Below, piece after piece: positions 44,470-53,636 of a stretch of DNA of 64,000 bases. Below the pieces are notes generated by a model. It had not been told where the DNA came from. It was given only the letters and a program-made list of their open reading frames with translations, and ran no database searches. The stretch lies in NCBI GenBank assembly GCA_030538425.1, contig JAUNTZ010000009.1, forward strand, positions 1 to 64,000, read 5' to 3'. This DNA is from Paracoccus sp. (in: a-proteobacteria). Its GTDB lineage: Bacteria > Pseudomonadota > Alphaproteobacteria > Rhodobacterales > Rhodobacteraceae. Position 1 is the stretch's first letter. Every line of letters starts with the position of its first letter. The position numbers were made by a program, and so were the translations under genes.

Positions 44470-45608
44470 GCTTGGTCCTCATTGCCGAAAGCGGCGATCA
44501 TATCCAGAATCCGCGCGGTGGCGCGGCCATCGCCGTAGGGGTTATGCGCCCGGCTCATCTTGCGCCAGGCGGCATCATCATCCAGAAGGCGCGCGGCCTC
44601 GGTCTCGATCCGGGTGGCATCGGTGCCGACCAGCCGCACGGTGCCAGCCTCCAGCGCTTCGGGGCGTTCGGTGGTGTCGCGCATGACCAGAACCGGCTTG
44701 CCGAGAGAGGGCGCCTCTTCCTGCACGCCACCCGAGTCCGTTATAATCAGATGGGCGCGGTTCATGAGCCAGACGAAGGGCAGGTAATCCTGCGGCTCGA
44801 TCAGATGGATGTTCGGGCGGCTGCCCAGCAGGCGTGTCACCGGCTCGCGGACATTGGGGTTCATGTGCATGGGATAGACGATATCGACATCGCCAAACCG
44901 ATCCGCCAGCGCGGCAAGGGCGGCACAGATCCGCTCAAATCCGCCGCCAAAGCTTTCGCGGCGATGGCCGGTGACCAGAACCATGCGCCGGCCGCTGTCC
45001 AGAAAACCAAAGCGCGAGGCCATGCCGTCCGAGAGGTCACGATCCGCCTCAAGCCGTGCAACCACATCAAGCAACGCGTCGATCACGGTGTTGCCGGTCA
45101 CCGCAATGCGGGCGGGGTCGACGCCCTCACGCAGCAGCGCCTCGCGCGATGTCTGGGTCGGCGCGAAATGCAGCGTCGCAAGCGCGCCGGTGACGCGGCG
45201 ATTGCCCTCCTCGGGCCAGGGCGAATAGATGTTGCCGGTGCGCAACCCGGCCTCGACATGGCCGACCGGAACGCGGGCGTAATAGGCGGCAAGCGTGCCC
45301 GCCAGTGTCGTCGCCGTGTCGCCATGAACCAGCACCAGATCGGGGCGCTCGGCCTCTAGCACGGGCTGCATCCCGGTCAGGATCGACGAGGTCACGCCGT
45401 AAAGATCCTGCCCCGCCTTCATCACGTCAAGGTCATGATCCGGCGTCAGCCCGAACAGCGCGGTGACCTGATCGAGCATCTCGCGATGCTGGCCGGTTAC
45501 GCAGATCACTGAATGGAATCTTGGATCCGTGATCAGCGCGCGGGCCACCGGCGCCATCTTGATCGCCTCGGGCCGCGTCCCGAAAACCGTCATCACCTTC
45601 ATCAGCAT
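44466..45608 (-). CDS. wecB: UDP-N-acetylglucosamine 2-epimerase (non-hydrolysing)
   Basis: 380 aa GT-B-fold epimerase that interconverts UDP-GlcNAc and UDP-ManNAc. Typical motifs: [60 protein letters not shown] and [20 protein letters not shown]. It supplies WecC directly. The start is either the first ATG at 45608 or MKVMTVFG six bases in; the GAGCGGAA upstream suits the first. It is preceded on the same strand by a glycosyltransferase gene after a 41-bp gap. Confidence 0.95.
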   Translation of the reverse strand: MLMKVMTVFGTRPEAIKMAPVARALITDPRFHSVICVTGQHREMLDQVTALFGLTPDHDLDVMKAGQDLYGVTSSILTGMQPVLEAERPDLVLVHGDTATTLAGTLAAYYARVPVGHVEAGLRTGNIYSPWPEEGNRRVTGALATLHFAPTQTSREALLREGVDPARIAVTGNTVIDALLDVVARLEADRDLSDGMASRFGFLDSGRRMVLVTGHRRESFGGGFERICAALAALADRFGDVDIVYPMHMNPNVREPVTRLLGSRPNIHLIEPQDYLPFVWLMNRAHLIITDSGGVQEEAPSLGKPVLVMRDTTERPEALEAGTVRLVGTDATRIETEAARLLDDDAAWRKMSRAHNPYGDGRATARILDMIAAFGNEDQA

Positions 45609-45649
45609 CGTATATTTCCGCTCAGATTAAGCACAATTGAACTCACATC

Positions 45650-47134
45650 TTAGCGAGCAGAACACAACCGTTTAATTGCCATTTGCGCGACGGCCCGCAC
45701 GACTTCGCGGCATTCGTCGCGCTGCGTCATATCGACACGGATCGAGCCGGGCGGCAGATCGCGCGCCCAAAGGGTGCTGCCCGGATCGGCAAAGGCAATC
45801 AGCGGGCGCCCCGCGCTTTCGTAATCGGCCAGCTTTGAGGGCAGATAGGGGCTGCGCGCATAGGCCGCGCCGCGTTCGGTGTCATTGATAAACAGGTAAT
45901 CCATCGCCGCCATCTGCCCAAGCGAGGCCAGATAATCCAGCGGCGCCCCGATCTGAACCGCGTCGCCCAGCCCAAGCCGCTCGATCTCGAGGGGCAGTCG
46001 TGGATCGGCGCGGCCATGGATCTGCACCCGCACAACACCCCGCAAATCGGGCGGCAGCGCCGCCACCGCATCCAGCAGCGCGCCCAGTCCCCGCCGCGGA
46101 TTCGAGGCCCCGAAGTAGCCGATCCACACCGCATCATCGCGAGGTGGCGCAGGCAAGACATGCGCCATGATCGCGGGCCCCGGCACCGGCTGGGCCATGA
46201 TCCGCCCGACCCGCGCAACCCTTTGGCGCAGCGGCTCGGGGATCTCGGGCTGTGCCAACATGACGTCACGCTGGATCTCGTTGGTAAAGATCACCTCATC
46301 GGCCAGACAAAAGGCCATATATTCCGCCCAGAACATCAGCTTGCGCCCCGTGGGGGTCTCAAACCCCGCCGCCCGGATCATCGGCGCGATGCCCACGCTT
46401 TCCAGCCAGGCATCGTCGGCGGGCGGGCCTGCGGGCCGGCCCTCAAGGTCCAGATGGCACGGGTCCGAGAACTCGGCAATCCACCGCGCCGCGCGTCCGT
46501 CCGCCAGCAAAGCCGCCGCCGCGAAATGCGACTGCGCCCACATCGCGCGTGAATATACGCTGTCATAATGCGTCCGCCCGAACCGCCCCGACCGCAGCGC
46601 GTCCTTTGCCTTTTCGGCAAACTCGGCAAAGGCTGCGGCATTGGCCGGTTCATTGGGCGCATCCAACACCAGATGCTGCCCAATCAAGGGCGCAAGCGCG
46701 CGGTAAAGCGGCAGATCCAGACCCTCGCGCCCCGACATGTCATTCGAGATCACATCGACGCGCACATCCTCGGCCATGATCCGACGCGCCATGACATTGC
46801 CCGAACTGTTCGAGAAGGGCGGAAAGGCAAAGGCCAGCACAAGCCGTGAGGCGGGTTCGGCGCGCGGCACAGCGCCCCCCAAACGGCGCGTCATCGCATC
46901 ATGCCAGGTGCTATCCGGCCCATCCTCATGCCACCGAAAGCGCGGAATGGCCGACAGCAACTCACCGGCGCGCGCGTCCTGCCCTGCCTTGGCCGCCGGC
47001 CCAACCACCGAGCGCAACGTCTCAAGCGAGGGCGCCTCACGCAGCGCTGCCTCAGCCTTGGCGAGCCGTCGCCGAGCGGGAAGAAACATGGCCAGCCTAG
47101 TAAGAAAATTGGGACGTTGAAATGCCTTGTTCAT
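45650..47134 (-). CDS. Glycosyltransferase (GT-B type)
   Basis: 494 aa, cytoplasmic. After a charged helical N-terminus (LARRRLAKAEAALREAP-like) comes LVLAFAFPPFSNSSGNVMAR, a GT-B start with PPFxxSS. Later motifs: SVYSRAMWAQSHFAAAALLA, WIAEFSDPCHLDLEGRPAG, WIGYFGASNPRRGLGALLDA (linker before the nucleotide-sugar domain), and YLPSKLADYESAGRPLIAFA near the end. It is the paralogue of the C-terminal half of the 751-aa protein at 35871 but is GC-rich like the genome core. It probably adds a sugar, possibly ManNAcA, to a surface polymer. First gene of the wecB-wecC unit. Confidence 0.85.
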   Translation of the reverse strand: MNKAFQRPNFLTRLAMFLPARRRLAKAEAALREAPSLETLRSVVGPAAKAGQDARAGELLSAIPRFRWHEDGPDSTWHDAMTRRLGGAVPRAEPASRLVLAFAFPPFSNSSGNVMARRIMAEDVRVDVISNDMSGREGLDLPLYRALAPLIGQHLVLDAPNEPANAAAFAEFAEKAKDALRSGRFGRTHYDSVYSRAMWAQSHFAAAALLADGRAARWIAEFSDPCHLDLEGRPAGPPADDAWLESVGIAPMIRAAGFETPTGRKLMFWAEYMAFCLADEVIFTNEIQRDVMLAQPEIPEPLRQRVARVGRIMAQPVPGPAIMAHVLPAPPRDDAVWIGYFGASNPRRGLGALLDAVAALPPDLRGVVRVQIHGRADPRLPLEIERLGLGDAVQIGAPLDYLASLGQMAAMDYLFINDTERGAAYARSPYLPSKLADYESAGRPLIAFADPGSTLWARDLPPGSIRVDMTQRDECREVVRAVAQMAIKRLCSAR

Positions 47135-47478
47135 TGAGTCGTAGCCATCCCGAAATCAACGGGTTTTCTCTATATCCCTGAAGCTCGTGCGGACAAGCAC
47201 TTTCCCGCTTCTGTCGCCTTGCCAGTCCGCCGCGCGTGCGCCACCAATCCCACATCCGTTAGCCTAACCGCATGCGCACGATCAAAGCTAGTAAGGCATT
47301 GAGTTGCTGTTTTTCGCTCCTCCGAGTCGCGCAAGCAAATCAGCTCATGTCGAGCCAATACACTCGCAGCAAAACACCGCAGACCGAGCGCGACCGACCA
47401 TCACCGTGAGCGTGACGCAACTATTGCCCGCCAATATCGCTGGGCCGCGTCACGCCCAAATTGACCGCGACCGCCCCC
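47135..47478. other. Intergenic region between the glycosyltransferase and fmt
   Basis: About 340 bp without a supported gene. It must hold the promoter of the glycosyltransferase-wecB-wecC unit on the minus strand, and it receives the 3' end of fmt. ORFs at 47170 and 47304 show no family features. No terminator-like hairpin was evident. Confidence 0.45.
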
Positions 47479-48372
47479 TCAGCCCAGACGCGGCGGCAAA
47501 TCAAGCCCGCGCAGGATCTCCTCAGCCTCCATCGCCCGCTTGCCCGCACGCTGAGCCTCCAGCACGTCGACCGCGCCCTCGCCGCAGGCGATGCGAAAAC
47601 CGCCCAGCACCTGACCCGGCGCGCCATGCCCATCGATCACGCGAGAGCGCAACAGTTTGACCCGCTCCCCCCCGATCTCGCACCAGGCGCCAGGAAAGGG
47701 CGAGAGCGCGCGGATCTGGCGGTCAACCTCGACCGCCGGGCGGGTCCAGTCGATGCGGGCCTCGGATTTGTCGATCTTGGCGGCATAGGTCACGCCGTCC
47801 TCGGGCTGCGGGCTGGCAGGCAGGGGCAGCCGGTCCAGCACATCGACGATCAGCCCCGCCCCCAGCGCCGAGAGCCGGTCATGCAAATCTCCGGTCGTCT
47901 CGGACGGCGCGATAGGGGTGCGCGTTTCGGCCAGCACGGGGCCGGTGTCCAGCCCGGCCTCCATCTGCATGATCGCAACGCCGGTTTCGGCATCGCCCGC
48001 CATGATCGCACGATGGATCGGCGCGGCGCCACGCCAGCGCGGCAGCAGGCTGGCATGGATGTTGAGACAGCCCAGACGCGGCGCATCCAGCACCGGCTGC
48101 GGCAGGATCAGCCCGTAAGCGACCACCACCGCCACATCGGCCCCAAGCGCGGCAAAATCGGCCTGATCCGCCGCGTCGCGCAGGCGGGCGGGCGTGCGGG
48201 TCTCGATCCCCAAGACCTCGGCCGCCGCCTGCACCGGCGAAGGGCGCGGCTTTTGCCCGCGACCGGCAGCGCGGGGCGGCTGGGAATAGACAGCGACCAC
48301 CTCATGCCGCGCGGCAATCGCACGCAGCGCAGGCACAGAGAAATCCGGCGTCCCCATAAAAATCACCCGCAT
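47479..48372 (-). CDS. fmt: Methionyl-tRNA formyltransferase
   Basis: 297 aa from the ATG at 48372 ([20 protein letters not shown]); the longer ORF start at 48414 precedes the conserved N-terminus. It formylates initiator Met-tRNA with 10-formyl-tetrahydrofolate. The formyltransferase signature with catalytic Asn/His/Asp is present as [20 protein letters not shown] and [20 protein letters not shown]; the C-terminal OB-fold tRNA-binding domain follows ([20 protein letters not shown]). def, its usual upstream partner, is not visible. Confidence 0.95.
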   Translation of the reverse strand: MRVIFMGTPDFSVPALRAIAARHEVVAVYSQPPRAAGRGQKPRPSPVQAAAEVLGIETRTPARLRDAADQADFAALGADVAVVVAYGLILPQPVLDAPRLGCLNIHASLLPRWRGAAPIHRAIMAGDAETGVAIMQMEAGLDTGPVLAETRTPIAPSETTGDLHDRLSALGAGLIVDVLDRLPLPASPQPEDGVTYAAKIDKSEARIDWTRPAVEVDRQIRALSPFPGAWCEIGGERVKLLRSRVIDGHGAPGQVLGGFRIACGEGAVDVLEAQRAGKRAMEAEEILRGLDLPPRLG

Positions 48373-48751
48373 CACCTGCCCCTTTGCTATGACTGCCCCC
48401 GATATAGCGCGCAAGATCAGGCCGCACCACCTGCCGCTCGCGACACATCCCCAAGCATCAACGCAATTCTTACAGCATGCCGCCCGGTGAGCTCATATCA
48501 TGAGCCCCCCCCTATTCAGATGCCTGAAGTGGGCGCATTTTGATCCCATACTCTCGCCAGCCGCCCCGAAAAGGAGGCCGCTTTAGCGCCAAGTCACAAA
48601 CGCGCAACCACCCCGGCCCCGCTCACCAGAGCAGATCAGCACAACCCTCTCCCAAGATCCGGCAAACTCACGCCATAAAAAGCCCTCCCGCACCCAATGC
48701 ACAGCCTCCCGCCAAGCCCCCTCGCCCGCACCGCCTGCCGCAAGCGGAGAT

Positions 48752-48783
48752 GCCTCCGGCGGGGATATTTTCGGACAAAAGAC
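48752..48783 (+). repeat. Dispersed 32-bp element, copy 4
   Basis: Plus-strand copy GCCTCCGGCGGGGATATTT then TCGGACAAAAGAC. It is the only copy with no intact gene ending just upstream in the same orientation. Confidence 0.9.
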
Positions 48784-48917
48784 AGGAAGGCACACACCCG
48801 ACCGGCGACCAAAGCCCCGGAAGGGTGTGGCGTCTTCTGTCACGGCCATCGGCGTCCCCGCCTGTTCCGCGAATCCTCCATAGCACCCAGACCGTTAAGA
48901 TGCGGTGAACAGGCTCC

Positions 48918-48950
48918 GTCTTTTGTCCATAAATATCCCCGAGGGGGTCC
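48918..48950 (-). repeat. Dispersed element, copy 5 (variant with different 5' arm)
   Basis: Minus strand, 23 bp after the mutM stop. The 3' part (GGGGATATTTATGGACAAAAGAC in two pieces: GGGGATATTT and ATGGACAAAAGAC) is conserved, while the 5' arm is GGACCCCCTC instead of GCCTCCGGC. The plus strand around it is also a GC palindrome (GGTCCGGGGGACC at 48947-48959). Confidence 0.8.
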
Positions 48951-48973
48951 GGGGGACCGGCAGGCCCCCGGCG

Positions 48974-49828
48974 CTATCGCTGGCAGCGCGGGCAGAAATA
49001 GCTGGACCGCCCCTGCTGCACGATGCGGCGCACCACGCCGTCGCAACCTGCGCGGGGACATGGCGCGCCCTCGCGGTCATAGACGCGGAAGGCGTGCTGG
49101 AAATAGCCCAGTTCGCCGCCGACCTGGCGGTGGTCGCGCAGGGAGGAGCCGCCCGCCGCAATCGCGTCATGCAGCACATCGACCACATGGCCGGCCAGGG
49201 CATCAAGCCTCGCGCGCGAGATCCGGCCCGCAGCGCGGCGCGGGTCGATCCCGGCGCGGTGGAGCGCCTCGGAGACATAGATATTACCCAAGCCCGCCAC
49301 ATTGCGCTGATCCAGAAGCGCCGATTTCACCGACACCTTTCGCCCCGCAAAAGCCCGCGCCAGCACCCCGCCGTCAAAGCCTGCGCCCAAGGGTTCCGGC
49401 CCCAGATGCGCCAGCAGGGGGCTGTTATCCCCGCGCACCAGATCGACCATGCCGAACCGCCGCGCATCGTTGAAGGTGATGCGCGCGCCCGGCTCGGTCT
49501 CGATCACCACATGATCGTGGCGCGGCAAAATCGCCGGGTCTCGGTGAAAGCTGCCGGGGGTGGCGATCTGGTCGGGGGTCTCGATCAGCATCCGGCCCGA
49601 CATGCCCAGATGCAGCAGAATCGCCGCGCCCCGGTCCAGATCGGCAAGGATATACTTCGACCGCCGCCGCAGCCCCGTCACCACAGCACCGGTCGCCACC
49701 TGCACCAGATCGGGCGGGAAGGCCCAGCGCAGCCCCTCTCGGTTCAGCACCATGCGGGCGATGCGCTGCCCCTCCAGATGGGGGGCAAGGCCGCGCATCA
49801 CGGTCTCGACTTCGGGCAATTCGGGCAT
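48974..49828 (-). CDS. mutM: Formamidopyrimidine-DNA glycosylase
   Basis: 284 aa, normal length. A bifunctional glycosylase/AP lyase that excises 8-oxoguanine and FaPy. The N-terminal catalytic [18 protein letters not shown] (Pro1 nucleophile after Met removal, Glu2) is intact, followed by [34 protein letters not shown] (helix-two-turn-helix) and the C-terminal zinc finger with CPRAGC and YFCPRCQR. Divergent from ubiE, the common alphaproteobacterial arrangement. Confidence 0.95.
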   Translation of the reverse strand: MPELPEVETVMRGLAPHLEGQRIARMVLNREGLRWAFPPDLVQVATGAVVTGLRRRSKYILADLDRGAAILLHLGMSGRMLIETPDQIATPGSFHRDPAILPRHDHVVIETEPGARITFNDARRFGMVDLVRGDNSPLLAHLGPEPLGAGFDGGVLARAFAGRKVSVKSALLDQRNVAGLGNIYVSEALHRAGIDPRRAAGRISRARLDALAGHVVDVLHDAIAAGGSSLRDHRQVGGELGYFQHAFRVYDREGAPCPRAGCDGVVRRIVQQGRSSYFCPRCQR

Positions 49829-49903
49829 CCGGTTCCTTTCGCCGCATTGCGTCTGCTGCTACACCGCCTTAACTGGTCTTTTACGCAGCAGGCGGCAAGA
49901 GCG

Positions 49904-50650
49904 ATGAGCGACAGCAAAGAAACCCATTTCGGCTTTCGCACGGTGGCCGAGGACGACAAGGCGGGGATGGTGCATGGCGTCTTTTCCCGCGTGGCCTCGC
50001 GCTATGACCTGATGAACGACCTGATGAGCGCGGGCATCCACCGGGTCTGGAAGAACGCGATGATGGACTGGCTGGCACCGCAGAACGGCCAGCATTTGCT
50101 GGACGTGGCGGGCGGGACCGGCGACATCGCCTTTCGCTTTCTGGAACGTGCGCCTGCCGCGCGGGTCACGGTCTGCGACATGACCGAGGCGATGCTTGTC
50201 GAGGGTCGCGCGCGCGCCGAGGCCGCGGCCCGCGCCGCGCGTCTGGCATGGGTGACGGGCGATGCGATGGCGCTGCCCTTTGCAGATAACAGCTTCGACC
50301 GATACACAATCAGCTTTGGCATCCGCAACGTGACCCGCATCCCTGATGCCCTGCGTGAGGCGTTCCGCGTGCTGCGCCCCGGCGGGCGGCTGATGGTGCT
50401 GGAATTCAGCCAGTTGCCGGTGCCCGCGATGCAATGGGCCTATGACCGCTACAGCTTCAACGTGATCCCCAAAATGGGCGAGATCGTGGCCGATGATCGC
50501 GACAGCTATCAATATCTGGTCGAGTCGATCCGCCGCTTTCCCGATCAGGAAAGCTTCGCTGAAATGATCCGCGAGGCCGGGTTCGACCGCGTGCAATATC
50601 GCAACCTGTCGATGGGCATTGCCGCGATGCATTCGGGCTGGAAACTGTGA
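49904..50650 (+). CDS. ubiE: Ubiquinone/menaquinone biosynthesis C-methyltransferase
   Basis: 248 aa from the ATG at 49904 ([20 protein letters not shown]). It C-methylates demethoxyubiquinol (and demethylmenaquinol) with SAM, on the inner face of the membrane. Signature motifs: [19 protein letters not shown], the SAM loop [17 protein letters not shown], and [20 protein letters not shown]. It overlaps ubiB as GTGA, so ubiB is translationally coupled. Confidence 0.95.
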   Translation: MSDSKETHFGFRTVAEDDKAGMVHGVFSRVASRYDLMNDLMSAGIHRVWKNAMMDWLAPQNGQHLLDVAGGTGDIAFRFLERAPAARVTVCDMTEAMLVEGRARAEAAARAARLAWVTGDAMALPFADNSFDRYTISFGIRNVTRIPDALREAFRVLRPGGRLMVLEFSQLPVPAMQWAYDRYSFNVIPKMGEIVADDRDSYQYLVESIRRFPDQESFAEMIREAGFDRVQYRNLSMGIAAMHSGWKL

Positions 50651-52179
50651 GGGGGCCGCATAATATCTGGCGGCTGATCCGCACCGGCGCGACCTTTGAG
50701 CGCACCGGCGCGATGGGGGTGGCGCTTGACGCGATGCAGGCACCGCCGCGGGTGCGCATGGCGGCGCGGGTTCTGGGCTGGCCGTTTCGCTGGCTTGGCT
50801 ATAAGGGCGACCCGGCGCTGCCGCCGGTGACGCGGGCGATTACCGCGCTTGGCCCGGCCTATATCAAGTTCGGGCAGGTGCTTTCGACGCGGCCCGACGT
50901 GGTCGGCGCGGATCTGGCCCGGCAATTGTCCTATCTTCAGGACAAGCTGCCGCCCTTTGAGACCAGGACCGCGCAAGAGATGATCGCCGCCGATCTGGGC
51001 CAGCCTGTGGCCGCGCTGTTTTCCGAGTTTTCGGCCCCGGTCGCGGCGGCCTCGATCGCGCAGGTCCATCGCGCGCGGCGCGCCGATACCGGCGCTGAGG
51101 TCGCGGTCAAGGTGCTGCGCCCGGGCATCGAGGCGGCTTTCCGGCGCGATCTTGACGCCTTCCATTTTGCCGCCAACCTGATCGAGCGGCTTTCGCCCTC
51201 GACCCGCCGCCTGCGGCCCCGCGATGTCATTAACCATTTTGAGACCACCGTTCTGGGTGAGCTGGACCTGCGGCTTGAGGCGGCCTCGGCCTCGCTCTTT
51301 GCCGAGAATACGCGCGCGGATGCGGGCTTTGACGTGCCAAAGCCGCATTGGCCGCTGACCTCGAAACGGGTGCTGACAAGCGACTGGGCCGAGGGGCTGC
51401 CTTTGGGCGAGGTCGAGGCGCTGCGGGCGGCGGGCCATGACCTGCCCGCGACTGCCGAGCGCATCCTGCAACTGTTCCTGTCGCACGCGCTGCGCGACGG
51501 GTTCTTTCACGCCGATATGCATCAGGGGAACCTGAAACTCGCGCCGAATGGCGATGTGGTGGCCTTTGATTTCGGCATCATGGGCCAGATCGACGAATAT
51601 ACGCGCAGGGTTTATGCCGAGATCCTGATGGGCTTTATCCGCCGCGATTATGACCGCGTGGCGCGGGTGCATTTCGAGGCGGGCTATGTCCCCGCCGACC
51701 GCGACATGGCCGAATTTTCCCGCGCGCTGCGCGCCGTGGGCGAGCCGATCTTTGGCGCGGACGCGACCCGCATTTCGATGGCGAACCTGCTTGGCTATCT
51801 GTTCGAGGTCACGGAACGTTTCGGGATGCGCACGCGGACCGAGTTGATCCTGTTGCAGCGCACCATGGTCGTGGTTGAGGGCGTGGCGCGGTCGCTTGAT
51901 CCGCAACTGAACATCTGGAAGGCCGCCGAACCCGTGGTCGAGGGCTATATCCGCGACAATCTCGGCCCCCGTGCGGCCCTGCGCGATATGGGGCGGACGG
52001 TGCAGATGCTCGGCCGCTATGGCCCGATCCTGCCCGACCTGCTGGAACGCGCGATCCGGCGCGAGCGCGAACGCGATGAGACGCCCCCGCCCGCGCCGCG
52101 CCGGTTCTCATGGGGATCGGCCGGGATCGGCGCAGCGGTGGCGGCAGGTTTCGCGGCGCTGTTGGTTGCGCTCAGCTAG
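50647..52179 (+). CDS. ubiB: ABC1/ADCK atypical kinase UbiB (2-polyprenylphenol 6-hydroxylase accessory)
   Basis: 510 aa starting at a GTG that overlaps the ubiE stop. Atypical protein-kinase-like ATPase needed for ubiquinone synthesis. KxGQ motif [19 protein letters not shown], the A-rich loop [20 protein letters not shown] (alanine-rich in place of the P-loop), the catalytic region [20 protein letters not shown] and [11 protein letters not shown] (DFG) are all there. The C-terminus ends in one hydrophobic helix ([16 protein letters not shown]), anchoring it to the membrane. The usual gene order mutM-ubiE-ubiB is kept. Confidence 0.95.
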   Translation: MRGPHNIWRLIRTGATFERTGAMGVALDAMQAPPRVRMAARVLGWPFRWLGYKGDPALPPVTRAITALGPAYIKFGQVLSTRPDVVGADLARQLSYLQDKLPPFETRTAQEMIAADLGQPVAALFSEFSAPVAAASIAQVHRARRADTGAEVAVKVLRPGIEAAFRRDLDAFHFAANLIERLSPSTRRLRPRDVINHFETTVLGELDLRLEAASASLFAENTRADAGFDVPKPHWPLTSKRVLTSDWAEGLPLGEVEALRAAGHDLPATAERILQLFLSHALRDGFFHADMHQGNLKLAPNGDVVAFDFGIMGQIDEYTRRVYAEILMGFIRRDYDRVARVHFEAGYVPADRDMAEFSRALRAVGEPIFGADATRISMANLLGYLFEVTERFGMRTRTELILLQRTMVVVEGVARSLDPQLNIWKAAEPVVEGYIRDNLGPRAALRDMGRTVQMLGRYGPILPDLLERAIRRERERDETPPPAPRRFSWGSAGIGAAVAAGFAALLVALS

Positions 52180-52199
52180 AACGGGCGCGGGCTGCAAGA

Positions 52200-52231
52200 G
52201 CCTCCGGCGGGGATATTTGGGGACAAAAGAC
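52200..52231 (+). repeat. Dispersed 32-bp element, copy 6
   Basis: Plus-strand copy GCCTCCGGCGGGGATATTT then GGGGACAAAAGAC, 20 bp after the ubiB stop in sense orientation. Confidence 0.92.
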
Positions 52232-52255
52232 TGGGCGGGTCGCGCGCCGTCTTGG

Positions 52256-52888
52256 TCAGTTGTTCCAGACGCCGCCAGCCAGACAACAGCCGGTGTAAAG
52301 CTGCGCGCCGTCGCGGGCCGATGCCCCCTCGACGATCACGCTTGCCGAAAGGCCATAGCTGCGGTCCGACATTCCGTCCGAGCAAAGCGCGGGTTCCACC
52401 ATCGCGGTGATCCGGCGTGCGTCCTGTCCCGCGATCAGGGCGCGGCGGGGGCTGCGGAAGATGCCGTCATCAAGGGTTTTGAGGCCCGAATAGCTCTCCT
52501 CACCCTCGGGCTGGTCCCAGATCAGGGTGTCGCCTTCGGCGCGCAGGCTCCAGAACGGCTCGGTGCCCTGACAGGTGAAACCGGCGGGCAGCGCGCCCGG
52601 TGCCCACACATCGGTGCGATAGTTGAGATAGCGCAGCGAGACCCAGCCCGATTGTTCGCTTGTGTTGACGCGGCCCCAATTGCCGCGCTGTTCGACCACC
52701 TCGATGCCGGTCGCGTCGGGGGTGAGGGTGCCGATGATCTCGGCGCTTGCGTTGGGATGAGCCCGGATGTTCAACACGTCATCTGCCGCAACGCCGGTTA
52801 CGTCGAACAGGGTGGGCAGGATATATTCCTGTGTCGCAAGCGCGGGGCTCGCGGCAAGGCAAAGGGCAAGGGTCGCGGCGCGGATCAA
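52256..52888 (-). CDS. Periplasmic protein with bacterial SH3 domain
   Basis: 210 aa. Signal peptide MIRAATLALCLAASPALA with cleavage near ALA-TQE. Residues about 30-95 form an SH3b domain: DVLNIRAHPNASAEIIGTLT, RGNWGRVNTSEQSGWVSLRY. The C-terminal half (FTCQGTEPFWSLRAEGDTLI, then PALCSDGMSDRSYGLSASVI) is of the type seen in COG3650-like heat-shock/META-related proteins (CxGTEPFW motif) with conserved cysteines. It probably binds cell-wall or outer-envelope components; exact role unknown. It is 9 bp downstream of the VIT-like gene on the same strand. Confidence 0.85.
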   Translation of the reverse strand: MIRAATLALCLAASPALATQEYILPTLFDVTGVAADDVLNIRAHPNASAEIIGTLTPDATGIEVVEQRGNWGRVNTSEQSGWVSLRYLNYRTDVWAPGALPAGFTCQGTEPFWSLRAEGDTLIWDQPEGEESYSGLKTLDDGIFRSPRRALIAGQDARRITAMVEPALCSDGMSDRSYGLSASVIVEGASARDGAQLYTGCCLAGGVWNN

Positions 52889-52897
52889 GGCTCACTC

Positions 52898-53614
52898 CTA
52901 TCCTACGGCGACCCCGAACAGCCGCCCGATCAATGCTGTAATCGCCATGGCGGCGACGCCCCAGAACAAGACCCGCGCCACCGCGCGGCCCATCGGCGCG
53001 CCGCCTGCGCGGGCACCGACTGCGCCCAGAATGGCCAAGGCCAGCAGCGTTGCAACCCAAACAACCGTGATCGCGTATCCGGCAGGCGCCAGCACCGCGC
53101 CCAGAAACGGGATGGCGGCGGCCACCGTAAAGGTCGCGCCCGAGGCCATCGCGGCTTGCAAGGGGTTGGCCTGTAGCACATCGGACAGGCCCAGCTCATC
53201 CCGGATATGGGTGCCAAGCGCATCATGCTCGGTCAGCTCACGGGCCACCAGACGCGCGGTTTCCGGCGACAGGCCGCGCCTCTCATAGATCTCGGTCAGT
53301 TCCTCAAGCTCGGTATGCGGGTCTTCTTCCAGGGCGCGGGTCTCGCGCGCGATATCGGCGCGTTCGATATCGGCCTGGCTGGAGACCGAGACATATTCAC
53401 CCGCCGCCATCGACAGCGCCCCCGCCGACAGCCCGGCAAGGCCCGCAATGATAATCGCGTTGCGATCCGCGCCCGATGCGGCGACACCAACCAGAAGCGA
53501 CGAGATCGACACGATCCCGTCATTCGCGCCCAGCACAGCGGCCCGCAGCCAGCCGGAACGCGAGATGAAATGCGGATCGTCGGGATGGGCGCTTGGATGG
53601 GTATGACGGCTCAT
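52898..53614 (-). CDS. VIT1/CCC1-family transporter
   Basis: 238 aa integral membrane protein. It starts with SGWLRAAVLGANDGIVSISS, the family hallmark (first helix with Asp and Asn/Gly), followed by ALSMAAGEYVSVSSQADIER, a charged cytosolic helical stretch (RETRALEEDPHTELEELTEI), and three further membrane helices. VIT1/CCC1 proteins move Fe2+ or Mn2+ out of the cytosol in exchange for protons. The stretch of Glu and Asp in the middle corresponds to the metal-binding domain. Forms a two-gene unit with the SH3 protein. Confidence 0.9.
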   Translation of the reverse strand: MSRHTHPSAHPDDPHFISRSGWLRAAVLGANDGIVSISSLLVGVAASGADRNAIIIAGLAGLSAGALSMAAGEYVSVSSQADIERADIARETRALEEDPHTELEELTEIYERRGLSPETARLVARELTEHDALGTHIRDELGLSDVLQANPLQAAMASGATFTVAAAIPFLGAVLAPAGYAITVVWVATLLALAILGAVGARAGGAPMGRAVARVLFWGVAAMAITALIGRLFGVAVG

Positions 53615-53636
53615 GGCTCGACCTTTCGGTAAAGAA

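Larger units (their letters stand above)
48373..48973. other. 600-bp gene-free region upstream of fmt, with two facing repeat copies
   Basis: No ORF here resembles a known family. Contents: the fmt promoter on the minus strand and two copies of the dispersed element facing each other (plus at 48752, minus at 48918). Since the other copies sit right after stop codons in sense orientation, the plus-strand copy at 48752 may mark the former 3' end of a gene lost from 48400-48750. Confidence 0.5.

Noticed and set aside
48374..48750. A gene in the gap upstream of fmt
   Set aside because: Frames here show no family features, and no def-like motif (such as HEXXH-type) was seen on either strand.
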